This document shows, piece after piece, positions 57,101 through 62,529 of a DNA stretch of 64,000 nt. Source of the DNA: Halapricum salinum. GTDB taxonomy: Archaea > Halobacteriota > Halobacteria > Halobacteriales > Haloarculaceae. A model generated the notes under the pieces. It was not told the origin of the DNA. It did no database searches and saw nothing but the letters and a program-made list of their open reading frames with translations. The DNA lies in NCBI RefSeq assembly GCF_004799665.1, contig NZ_CP031310.1:736887-800886 (forward strand). Reading direction: 5' to 3'. The position numbers were made by a program, and so were the translations under genes. Position 1 is the first letter of the stretch. Every line of letters begins with the position of its first letter.

Positions 57101-57588
57101 AAGACCGGACCGCGCCGACCGCCGAGGCCGGCCCCGACAGAACCGTCGAAGTCGGCTCGACCGTGAGTGTCGACGGGTCGGGGTCGTCGGACAACGTCGG
57201 AATCGACAGCTACCAGTGGAGCTTCGAAGACGGCACGTCAGCCGCGGGCGAGACGGCGGGTCACGCCTACGACGAAGCCGGCACCTACACGGTGACGCTG
57301 ACCGCCACCGACAGCGCCGGCAACACCGACACCGACACCCTGACCGTCACCGTCGAGTCGACTGACGACTCGGAGACGGCGACACCGGGCGACACCACCA
57401 CGACACCAGGCGAAGAGACGACTACGTCGGGCGAGGAAACGACCACGTCAGACGAAGATACCACGGGGAGCGGGACGACGACTACCGAAGAGTCGAGTGG
57501 GAGTGGCTCGGGCCCAGGGTTCACCGCAACGCTCGCAGTCCTGGCAGTCGCCCTCGCTGCGCTCCTCACCCACCGCCGCCAGCACTGA
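51178..57588 (+). CDS. Giant surface protein: beta-helix regions, 13 PKD domains, PGF-CTERM anchor
   Basis: The 2136-residue product has a signal (about 1-48, VSIRAVCVALLAVMGVVALGATAPAGAGA). Two blocks follow, each a short carboxypeptidase-regulatory-like domain (GSYTVVVRADQHQTS; GSYTVVASAPNHVSA) and a parallel beta-helix region, spanning about 55-790. A beta-sandwich (about 800-930) and 13 PKD domains (about 934-2060, each with D....TYEWDFDGDGT..ATG..P.YTYADPGTYTVTLT) come next. A Thr-Glu linker and the sorting signal GSGPGFTATLAVLAVALAALLTHRRQH end it. The domains resemble adhesins or surface polymer-binding proteins. Two PKD domains are exact copies. Confidence 0.9.
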   Translation: MDHQKTMTRTIANSRGHRTVSIRAVCVALLAVMGVVALGATAPAGAGADGPTSLAGGATSGSTVSGTVTSAAQDGGLSGQASVVLKQGGTVVDSTYTNSSDEYAFNGVADGSYTVVVRADQHQTSRTSISVAGGDVTEDVTLDARVLNTDSGNSYVSINNAVQNASSGATITVAPGTYSENVDIGTSGITLEATGNASETIIDASSGDDSLLVTGQNVVVEGFTFRNGGAASSVALVNDGITLRDSVIDGNNVIGNGIYTNGQITVENVNITEANNYGIFADSGSTGTEVERSELVRNGVGVIVKDAITLRNNTIDNSDGGAGAGHGVWLTSGSDGTVVVDNEISNNDGGTALQVNQQGGGAVTVTNSVVNNNNIFDNAYGSYVNSNGNQLDARYNWWGASDGPGNQGPGSGQGLNGAIDFDPFRTSANPGTPVIQGSVDSGAEDFTAGNGEVTIQLYAGGSLVDSTTNDASGTYSFRNVSDGSYTVVASAPNHVSASASMSVEGSDVSQDLTLEGIAQNERSGQSFVSPASAIDSGSYDVQAGDTITIYPGTYQTSLDFNSITTASDLTLTSASAASETVIVGQGGTPTINSGSASDGLTIDGLTLRSSGSPVAIINTFSMNTVEVRNSIIQASSGVSGISANEQLTAVDNEIHNGDKTATGIELRDDGGTGSMISENEITGFTNGIEATDSDGLTITYNQIRNNGDGGGNGIGILVGDGTIDGSTITVNWNNVVGNNYGLYAGTTTGTVDAELNWWGDAGGPSAGEGAGGQIDIEPWLTGPAPDGPPTPAQLSLTTADPVPSETGQAGTYAINFTFGQVGNPAGEYVSVDFGSATADLSGVTTGDVSIEGPSGSRTVEAVLTPDGQTLVLDLAAGDVIDDPASGDQFDVTVGNVGNADDGTQTLTLGLHDDSGGSPAAAFVTQSGAYSVQDTTAPTADAGSDFTVDEDTSFTFDGSASSDNGDSLTYEWDTDDDGTYEVTGETGSATYADPGSYAVTLRVTDSGGNTATDVVNVTVNDVTPPNADASNSQTSGDEDTSFTFDGTASTDNVGIDTYEWDFDGDGTVETTGATPSYTYADPGTYTVTLTATDAAGNSGTDTLTVTVNDVTPPNADAGTDFTVDEDTSFTFDGSASSDNGNIASYEWDTDDDGTYQLTGATPLANYADPGTYTVTLRVTDGSGNTATDTLTVTVQDTTAPTADAGPDQTVDEDTSFTFDGSGSSDNVAVTSYEWDFDGDGTTDATGPAPSYTYADPGTYTVTLTATDDAGNTDTDTLTVTVQDTTAPTADAGPDQTVDEDTSVSFDGTGSSDNVGVTTYEWDFDGDGTADATGPTPSYTYADPGIYTVTLTATDDAGNTDTDTLTVTVNDVTAPTAEAGPDQAVSQDTAVDFDGTASSDNVGVTSYEWDFDGDSTTDATGPTPSYTYTAAGSYTVTLTVSDDAGNTDTDTLTVTVNDVTAPTAEAGPDQAVSQDTAVDFDGTASSDNVGVTSYEWDFDGDSTTDATGPTPSYTYTAAGSYTVTLTVSDDAGNTDTDTLTVTVGDTTPPTAEAGPDQTVDEGSTINFDGSSSSDNVGIDSYEWDLDGDGTVDATGTTSSYTYADPGTYTVSLTVSDANGNTDTDTLTVTVEDTIAPSAEAGPNRTVMEETAVSFDGSGSTDNGNIASYEWDVDDDGTVEATGVTPSYTYVNPGTYTVTLTVTDGGGNTDTDTLTVTVDDVTGPTAEAGPDQTVSEDTSVTFDGTASSDNVGITSYEWDVDGDGTYETTGETASHTYADTGTYTVTLRVTDDAGNTDTDTLTVSVVDTTPPTAEAGPDQSVEEGTTVNFDGSSSSDNGVITTYRWDVDGDGTTDATGPTARSTFVDPGTYTVRLTVTDSGGNTDTDTLTITVGDQTAPTAEAGPDRTVEVGSTVSVDGSGSSDDVGIDSYQWNFGDGSAASGVTASQAYDQPGTYTVTLTVTDGAGNTDTDTLTVTVEDRTAPTAEAGPDRTVEVGSTVSVDGSGSSDNVGIDSYQWSFEDGTSAAGETAGHAYDEAGTYTVTLTATDSAGNTDTDTLTVTVESTDDSETATPGDTTTTPGEETTTSGEETTTSDEDTTGSGTTTTEESSGSGSGPGFTATLAVLAVALAALLTHRRQH
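55276..55797 (+). repeat. Perfect 261-bp tandem duplication inside the PKD array
   Basis: Bases 55276-55536 and 55537-55797 are identical, copying one 87-residue PKD domain (DVTAPTAEAGPDQAVSQDTAVDFDG...). The other PKD copies differ from each other at many codons, so this duplication is recent. It changes domain number from 12 to 13. Confidence 0.9.
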
Positions 57589-57636
57589 CGGCCGTCCGGA
57601 CCCGTCTCGATCCTTTTCAGTCCCGAATCACCACCC

Positions 57637-57644
57637 CTTAATAC
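57637..57644 (+). promoter_or_regulatory. TATA box of the aroK operon
   Basis: CTTAATAC lies 23-30 bases upstream of the ATG at 57667, giving a leaderless transcript for shikimate kinase and chorismate mutase. Confidence 0.45.
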
Positions 57645-57666
57645 CGGCTCGTACGCACAGACGACC

Positions 57667-58545
57667 ATGCAGGGACAGGCGAAAGCGCCGGCCGCCGGCA
57701 CGGTGTTGAACGCACTCGCCAACGGCAAGGGCTCTGCGTTCGCCATCGACGCCTACACGACCGCGACCGTCGAGTTACTGACCGATTCCGAGGAGATCAC
57801 CGGCGAAGTCGCCGAAGATCCCGAGGCCGACACCCGCCTCATCGAGACCTGCGTCGAGTACGTCCTCGATGCTCACGGTGACCCCGATGTGACCGGCCCG
57901 AACGCCGTCTCGGGCGCACACGTCCGGACCGAGAGCGAGGTCCCGATGGCCTCCGGCCTGAAGTCCTCATCGGCCGCGGCCAACGCGACCGTCATGGCGA
58001 CACTCGACGCGCTCGGCAAAGAGGAGAAGATGACTCGCGAGGACGCCGCCCGCCTCGGCGTCATGGCCGCCCGGGACGTCGGCGTCACAGTGACGGGCGC
58101 GTTCGACGACGCTTCGGCGTCGATGCTCGGCGGCGTGACAGTCACGAACAACACGAGCGACGACTTGCTCGCTCGTGAGGAAGTCGACTGGGACGTCCTC
58201 GTGTGGACGCCCGACGAGCAGTCGTTCAGCGCCGACGCCGACGTCGAGCGCTGCAAGCAGGTCGCCCCGATGGCCGACCTCGTCGTGGACCTCGCCCTCG
58301 GCGGCGAGTACGGCCGCGCGATGACCGTCAACGGACTCGCGTTCTCGGCGGCACTCGATTTCTCGACCGAACCGATGGTCGAAGCCATGCCGCTGGTCGA
58401 GGGCGTCTCGCTGTCGGGGACGGGGCCGAGCGTCGTCGCTGTCGGGGATCGGGAGGCATTAGAGGGTGTACGCAAGACGTGGGAACAACGAGACGGATCC
58501 ACATGGCTGACAACGACACAGAACTCCGGGACACAGACGAGATGA
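57667..58545 (+). CDS. aroK: Archaeal-type shikimate kinase (GHMP family)
   Basis: The 292-residue GHMP kinase starts MQGQAKAPAAGTVLNALANGKGSAFAIDAYTTATVEL. The phosphate-binding loop is EVPMASGLKSSSAAANA and the C-terminal GVSLSGTGPSVVAVGD loop is present. It is unrelated to bacterial AroK and phosphorylates shikimate in aromatic amino acid synthesis. The chorismate mutase gene overlaps its last 43 bases, so both are on one transcript. Confidence 0.95.
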   Translation: MQGQAKAPAAGTVLNALANGKGSAFAIDAYTTATVELLTDSEEITGEVAEDPEADTRLIETCVEYVLDAHGDPDVTGPNAVSGAHVRTESEVPMASGLKSSSAAANATVMATLDALGKEEKMTREDAARLGVMAARDVGVTVTGAFDDASASMLGGVTVTNNTSDDLLAREEVDWDVLVWTPDEQSFSADADVERCKQVAPMADLVVDLALGGEYGRAMTVNGLAFSAALDFSTEPMVEAMPLVEGVSLSGTGPSVVAVGDREALEGVRKTWEQRDGSTWLTTTQNSGTQTR

Positions 58546-58808
58546 GCCTCGACGAGCTCCGCGAGGAGATCGAGACCATCGATCGCGAGATCGTCGAGAA
58601 GATTGCCCAGCGGACCTACGTCGCCGACACGATCGCCCAGGTCAAAGACGAACAGGGACTGCCGACGACCGACGAAGAACAGGAACAGGCCGTCATGGAT
58701 CGCGCCGGCCAGAACGCAGAGCGCTTCGACGTCGACTCCAACCTGGTCAAGGCTGTCTTTCGTCTCCTGATCGAGCTGAACAAGGTCGAACAGCGCGAGA
58801 GTCGCTAA
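58503..58808 (+). CDS. aroQ: Chorismate mutase (AroQ class)
   Basis: The 101-residue helical product has LDELREEIETIDREIVEKIAQRTYVADTIAQVKDEQGLP and QERESR-like C-terminal residues of an AroQ mutase. It would convert chorismate to prephenate for Phe/Tyr synthesis. The ATG at 58503 lies inside the end of aroK and is the only one giving the usual length. Confidence 0.93.
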   Translation: MADNDTELRDTDEMSLDELREEIETIDREIVEKIAQRTYVADTIAQVKDEQGLPTTDEEQEQAVMDRAGQNAERFDVDSNLVKAVFRLLIELNKVEQRESR

Positions 58809-58814
58809 GAGCGT

Positions 58815-59069
58815 TCAGGTCGTGACCATCCACGTCGTCGAGGAGGAGTAGCCCCACTTCTCGACGTCGATGTCGAACTCGCCCTCCTGCAGCGGCGTCA
58901 TGTTCGTCCCGACCTCCTTGGCGGACATGTCCAGTTCCTCGCCGATGAGTCGGGACTTGAAGTACGTCTGCGTGTCGGCGTTCTTCCGGAGATAGTCGAG
59001 GATCGCCTGCTGTTTGTCCGTCAACGTGGTCGGCGCCGCGGTCGCTGCCTGGGATGCCGTCGTGCTCAT
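58815..59069 (-). CDS. DUF7123-type winged-helix protein
   Basis: The 84-residue product (MSTTASQAATAAPTTLTDKQQAILDYLRKNADTQTYFKSRLIGEELDMSAKEVGTNMTPLQEGEFDIDVEKWGYSSSTTWMVTT) is a second member of the family seen at 41814. It has a longer Ala/Thr N-terminus. The upstream TATA-like TTATA (about 59093) is at the leaderless distance. It is convergent with chorismate mutase. Confidence 0.8.
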   Translation of the reverse strand: MSTTASQAATAAPTTLTDKQQAILDYLRKNADTQTYFKSRLIGEELDMSAKEVGTNMTPLQEGEFDIDVEKWGYSSSTTWMVTT

Positions 59070-59240
59070 ACTTTCAGGTACGGACGAAACTGTTATAGGG
59101 GGTTTGGTACAGTCTGTTAACACGCTGCAGTCTTGCGGTTTTCTCCAGAAACGGACGCCCGATCGGGAGGGACGACGAGCGTCAGCACTGGCGTTGGTAC
59201 GAGCAGGAAACGCCGTCGAGGGACCCCCCACCAGGCCGGG

Positions 59241-59651
59241 TCAGATGTCTTCTTCGATGATCTCGCCGACGGCGAAGTTGGACTTGACTTCGGTGATCTC
59301 GACTTTGACCCGGTCGCCGATGTCGGCGCCAGGCACGATGATCACGTAGCCGCGTTCGACGCGAGCGATGCCGTCGCCCTGCTTGCCGATGTCCTCGATC
59401 TCGACGTACCGAATCTCCCCGTTCTCGACTGGGGGCTGGGGTTCCGAGGGCGCACTCTCGGTCGTCTCGTTTTCATCTTCCTCTTGCTCGCCGGAGATGA
59501 GCGCGACCCGGTAAGTTTCGCCGGGGTCGATCGAACCGGTCTCGACCTCGCGGCGGGGCACCTCGATCACGTAGCGGTCGTCTTCTGCTGATACATCCGC
59601 ACTGAACAGACACAGGAGTTTCTCTGAGATCTCCAAGGCTATATCCTCCAT
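59241..59651 (-). CDS. TRAM domain protein
   Basis: The 136-residue product has a variable N-terminal part, a disordered acidic linker (EQEEDENETTESAPSEPQPP) and a C-terminal TRAM domain (about 80-136: EDIGKQGDGIARVERGYVIIVPGADIGDRVKVEITEVKSNFAVGEI). TRAM domains bind RNA and are found on tRNA-modifying enzymes and as free-standing RNA chaperones in archaea. This protein has the free-standing form. Confidence 0.9.
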   Translation of the reverse strand: MEDIALEISEKLLCLFSADVSAEDDRYVIEVPRREVETGSIDPGETYRVALISGEQEEDENETTESAPSEPQPPVENGEIRYVEIEDIGKQGDGIARVERGYVIIVPGADIGDRVKVEITEVKSNFAVGEIIEEDI

Positions 59652-59732
59652 TGGGCCGGTCGTAGGCCTCCATTAAGAACCTGCCGGCGGATCTGCAGCC
59701 CCAGTCTCGTTCGTTCCCACGTGTGCGAAAAA

Positions 59733-60407
59733 TCAGTAGGGCGTCCCGTCGATACGTTTCGGTCCGTCCGAGTCGTAGACGACAACGTCGTCACTCTCGA
59801 CAGGCTCGTAGTTCTCGCGGACTCCGATGGCCTCTTCGAGTTCGCGGATCGCCCGCTCTTTGAGCGTCCGGGCGAGGTCCTCGGCCTCCGCACGTGAGAT
59901 GTCCCGACCAAGGCCTTCACACTCGTGGGCCCGGACCATCCCTTCCTCATCAACCGCCTCGCCCATCGGCTGGCTCGTCCCACCCAGCGCGACGCTGAAC
60001 GGGTAGGTCTGACAGATCAGTGGCCGATCCTCGTGGACCGTACAGGCTCCCGTTCCGTCCTCGTCCTCGGCGTAGAACGTACAGTCCCCACAGGAGTCTG
60101 TCTGCAGCGCCCACTCGAAGGTTTCGCCCCCTGGCTCACCTTCGTCCTCGGTCAGTCCGTACGGCATCGGGCGAGCCACGTCGCGCCAGTCGTAGTCGTC
60201 ACGCGCCTGGATTCGGCTGATCTCGTCGGGAAAAGCCGTCGCCGTGTGGGGTTCCGTGTCGCCGTCTTCGCCCTCGAGTCCACAGGTCTCGGCCTTGCAG
60301 CAGGCCCCACAGCGCGTACACTCGAAGCCGATGGATTCGATAGCGTCAGCCAGTTCGGCCACGTCGAGTTCCCTGGCTCGGTCGAGTTCGGCTTCGAGCG
60401 ATTCCAT
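59733..60407 (-). CDS. YkgJ family cysteine cluster protein
   Basis: The 224-residue product has CTRCGACCKAETCGLEGEDG near residue 30. It also has CGDCTFYAEDEDGTGACTVHEDRPLICQTYPFS, with eight or more cysteines in all, the pattern of the YkgJ/CxxCxxCC zinc or iron-sulfur family. It is probably a metal cluster protein of unknown reaction. Its N-terminal helix (MESLEAELDRARELDVAELADAIESI) is amphipathic. Confidence 0.85.
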   Translation of the reverse strand: MESLEAELDRARELDVAELADAIESIGFECTRCGACCKAETCGLEGEDGDTEPHTATAFPDEISRIQARDDYDWRDVARPMPYGLTEDEGEPGGETFEWALQTDSCGDCTFYAEDEDGTGACTVHEDRPLICQTYPFSVALGGTSQPMGEAVDEEGMVRAHECEGLGRDISRAEAEDLARTLKERAIRELEEAIGVRENYEPVESDDVVVYDSDGPKRIDGTPY

Positions 60408-60443
60408 AGCAGAAAAAGCGGCGCTGGCAACTAAAGGGCCGCG

Positions 60444-61214
60444 CTATGCCGGCCGCGCCCGCTGGCCGTTCCACCGAATCGCGCCCTCGACTGCCAGTTT
60501 TTCGAGGTGGGCAGCAACCGTCGCGCGAGCGAGATCCGCGACGCCGGAAACGTCTTTCTCGTAGGCGGCGTCGGTGATCGCTTCGAGTGTCTCGGTGCCG
60601 GCGTCGACGGCCGCCAGAACGCGGTCTTCGCGGTCGAGTCGATGTGCGATCAACCGTCCGAGTACCGCTCGTGGTGCCTCGATCACGGTGCCGTGGCCGG
60701 GGTAGAGGCGGGCGGGGTCGCGAGCGTGGAGTCGACGGAGACTACTCAGATAGGTCCGCATGTCACCCTCGGGTGCGCCCACGACGACGCTGCCCTCCGC
60801 GACGGCCAGGTCTCCGGTCACGAACGACTCACCGACCCGGAGCGCGACGTGTTCGGGTGCGTGGCCAGGTGTGTCGACAATTTCGACCGTGCCGCCACTG
60901 GTCTGGATCGTCGTCGCCGGGGTAAAGGTGCGATCGGGCGAGACGCCGCTGGCGCGTTCGAACTCGCTCTCGCGTCCACGACGGGCCCAAACAGTCGCTT
61001 CGTCGGCGTAGGCTGCGATTCCACCGACGTGGTCCGGGTGGTGGTGTGTGGCGAGGACGTGGGCGACGCCGGCCTCGGCGACGACCTCGCGAAGGCGATC
61101 GCTGTCGCCACCGGGATCGACGAGAATCACGTCGTCGTCACCGCACACGTAGGCGGCCACCCCACCACCGGGCGCGCGGGACGAGATATCGAGGTCGACC
61201 CGCTCGATCCGCAT
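60444..61214 (-). CDS. MBL-fold hydrolase with C-terminal winged helix (LACTB2-like)
   Basis: The 256-residue product has the metallo-beta-lactamase motif THHHPDHVGG (two-zinc HxHxDH), DTPGHAPEHVAL, GDLAVAEGSVVVGAP and YPGHGTVIEAP. A C-terminal winged helix (about 200-250, SGVADLARATVAAHLEKLAVEGAI) follows, as in LACTB2-type RNA or ester hydrolases. Its start touches the stop of the preceding winged-helix gene by one base. The two appear to be a coupled pair. Confidence 0.9.
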   Translation of the reverse strand: MRIERVDLDISSRAPGGGVAAYVCGDDDVILVDPGGDSDRLREVVAEAGVAHVLATHHHPDHVGGIAAYADEATVWARRGRESEFERASGVSPDRTFTPATTIQTSGGTVEIVDTPGHAPEHVALRVGESFVTGDLAVAEGSVVVGAPEGDMRTYLSSLRRLHARDPARLYPGHGTVIEAPRAVLGRLIAHRLDREDRVLAAVDAGTETLEAITDAAYEKDVSGVADLARATVAAHLEKLAVEGAIRWNGQRARPA

Positions 61215-61492
61215 TATCGCGTGTCGGCGAGGAAGTAGACCTGCTTGCGGGCGTCGCGGAAGCTGTACCGGGAATCGACGAGCCCGACTTCTTCGAGGCG
61301 GTTCAGTGCGTACCGGACGGTTCGGTCGGGCAGCAGCGACTGCTCGGCGAGATCGCCCTGGGACAGCGGCGCTTCAGTTTCGAGTACTTTGGCGACGAGC
61401 TTTGCGCTCGGCGGGAGTTCGCGAAGGCGCTCGCGAAACTCGGCGTCGTTGAACGTGATCTCTCGGGCCACCCCATCGGTAGTCGTGCTCAT
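61214..61492 (-). CDS. Winged-helix DNA-binding protein (MarR-like)
   Basis: The 92-residue product (MSTTTDGVAREITFNDAEFRERLRELPPSAKLVAKVLETEAPLSQGDLAEQSLLPDRTVRYALNRLEEVGLVDSRYSFRDARKQVYFLADTR) is one winged helix with the recognition helix DRTVRYALNRLEE. It may regulate the adjacent MBL gene and itself. About 60-75 bases upstream of the gene lies CTCCT-AG-AGGAG (61554-61565), a possible operator. The region 61493-61748 holds promoters and no other gene. Confidence 0.85.
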   Translation of the reverse strand: MSTTTDGVAREITFNDAEFRERLRELPPSAKLVAKVLETEAPLSQGDLAEQSLLPDRTVRYALNRLEEVGLVDSRYSFRDARKQVYFLADTR

Positions 61493-61553
61493 ACAGCACT
61501 CTCTGGGAAGCGCAGTGGTAAAACTTGGCTATATGGATGTGAAAACAATACAG

Positions 61554-61565
61554 TCTCCTAGAGGA
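61554..61565. promoter_or_regulatory. Palindrome near the winged-helix gene start, candidate operator
   Basis: CTCCT and AGGAG are complementary and separated by AG, making a 12-base palindrome. It lies inside the divergent region between the winged-helix gene and the methyltransferase. It also overlaps an AT-rich stretch that could be a promoter. No binding is demonstrated. Confidence 0.3.
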
Positions 61566-61748
61566 GTATTAATCTCCTTTGTATATCTATGGATGACCAT
61601 GAGAGATCCGAGGATTGCGGCACTGGCGTTCGTGCTGCGGTGCGAGCGAGAGGGGCGGACTGGTGGATGCGAGGGGGTCGGTAGCGATGGATTCTCGCCG
61701 GTCGTTTTCAGTATCGTTTTATTCCCGGGATGACGAGAGTCGGACACC

Positions 61749-62453
61749 GTGAAAGGACAGGAGTGGTACCAGGCGGACGACATCGCCGAGGAGTACGAAG
61801 AAAAGCGCTTCTCGCGCGGTGGCCGCCTGATCGACCGGCGGGAGAAACAGGCCGTGCTGGACGCGATCGGCCCAGTCGAGGACTCGAAAGTACTGGAAAT
61901 TGCCTGTGGAACCGGTCGGTTCACCGTGATGCTGGCCGAACGCGGCGCCGACATCGTCGGTCTAGACATCTCGGGTGCGATGCTCCAGCAGGGCCGCCAG
62001 AAGGCCCAGGCCGCTGGCGTCGACGACCACCTGGAGTTCATGCGCGGGGATGCGGGTCGGCTCCCGTTCCCGGACGACCACTTCGACGCCGTGCTCGCGA
62101 TGCGATTTTTCCACCTGGCCGATACGCCGGCCTCCTATCTCAGCGAGATGCGCCGGGTCGCGAAGGACGTCGTCTTCTTCGACACATTCAACCGTTTCTC
62201 GACGCGCTCGATCTACAACTGGGCACTCCCGATGGGCTCGCGGCTGTACTCCCGCTGGGAGGTCGGCCGCCTGCTCGACGAAGTTGGGCTGGATCTCGTC
62301 TCCGACGACCACGACTTCGTCCTCCCCTACGGCTTCTATCGGCAGATCCCCAACCGGACGGCCTCGACGTTCCGCAAGATCGACACCGCGCTCGGCGGGC
62401 TGCCGCTCGGTGGTCGGCTCGCCTCGGTTTCGTACTGGACCTGCCACGTTTGA
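61749..62453 (+). CDS. Class I SAM-dependent methyltransferase
   Basis: The 234-residue product has the SAM motif I VLEIACGTGRFTVMLAERG, motif II D in VGLDISGAML, FMRGDAGRLPFPDDHFDAVLAMRFFHLAD (motif IV) and a C-terminal region with aromatic residues. The acceptor is unknown. Translation is taken from the GTG at 61749 (MKGQEWYQADDIAEEYEEKR), because no ATG gives the complete motif I context. Confidence 0.85.
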   Translation: MKGQEWYQADDIAEEYEEKRFSRGGRLIDRREKQAVLDAIGPVEDSKVLEIACGTGRFTVMLAERGADIVGLDISGAMLQQGRQKAQAAGVDDHLEFMRGDAGRLPFPDDHFDAVLAMRFFHLADTPASYLSEMRRVAKDVVFFDTFNRFSTRSIYNWALPMGSRLYSRWEVGRLLDEVGLDLVSDDHDFVLPYGFYRQIPNRTASTFRKIDTALGGLPLGGRLASVSYWTCHV

Positions 62454-62529
62454 ATTCTCGGTCAGTTCGTGTTTCTCGGAGACCGCGGAGACACAACACT
62501 AACGTCACGGGCCGCCAACACCGTTTTTA

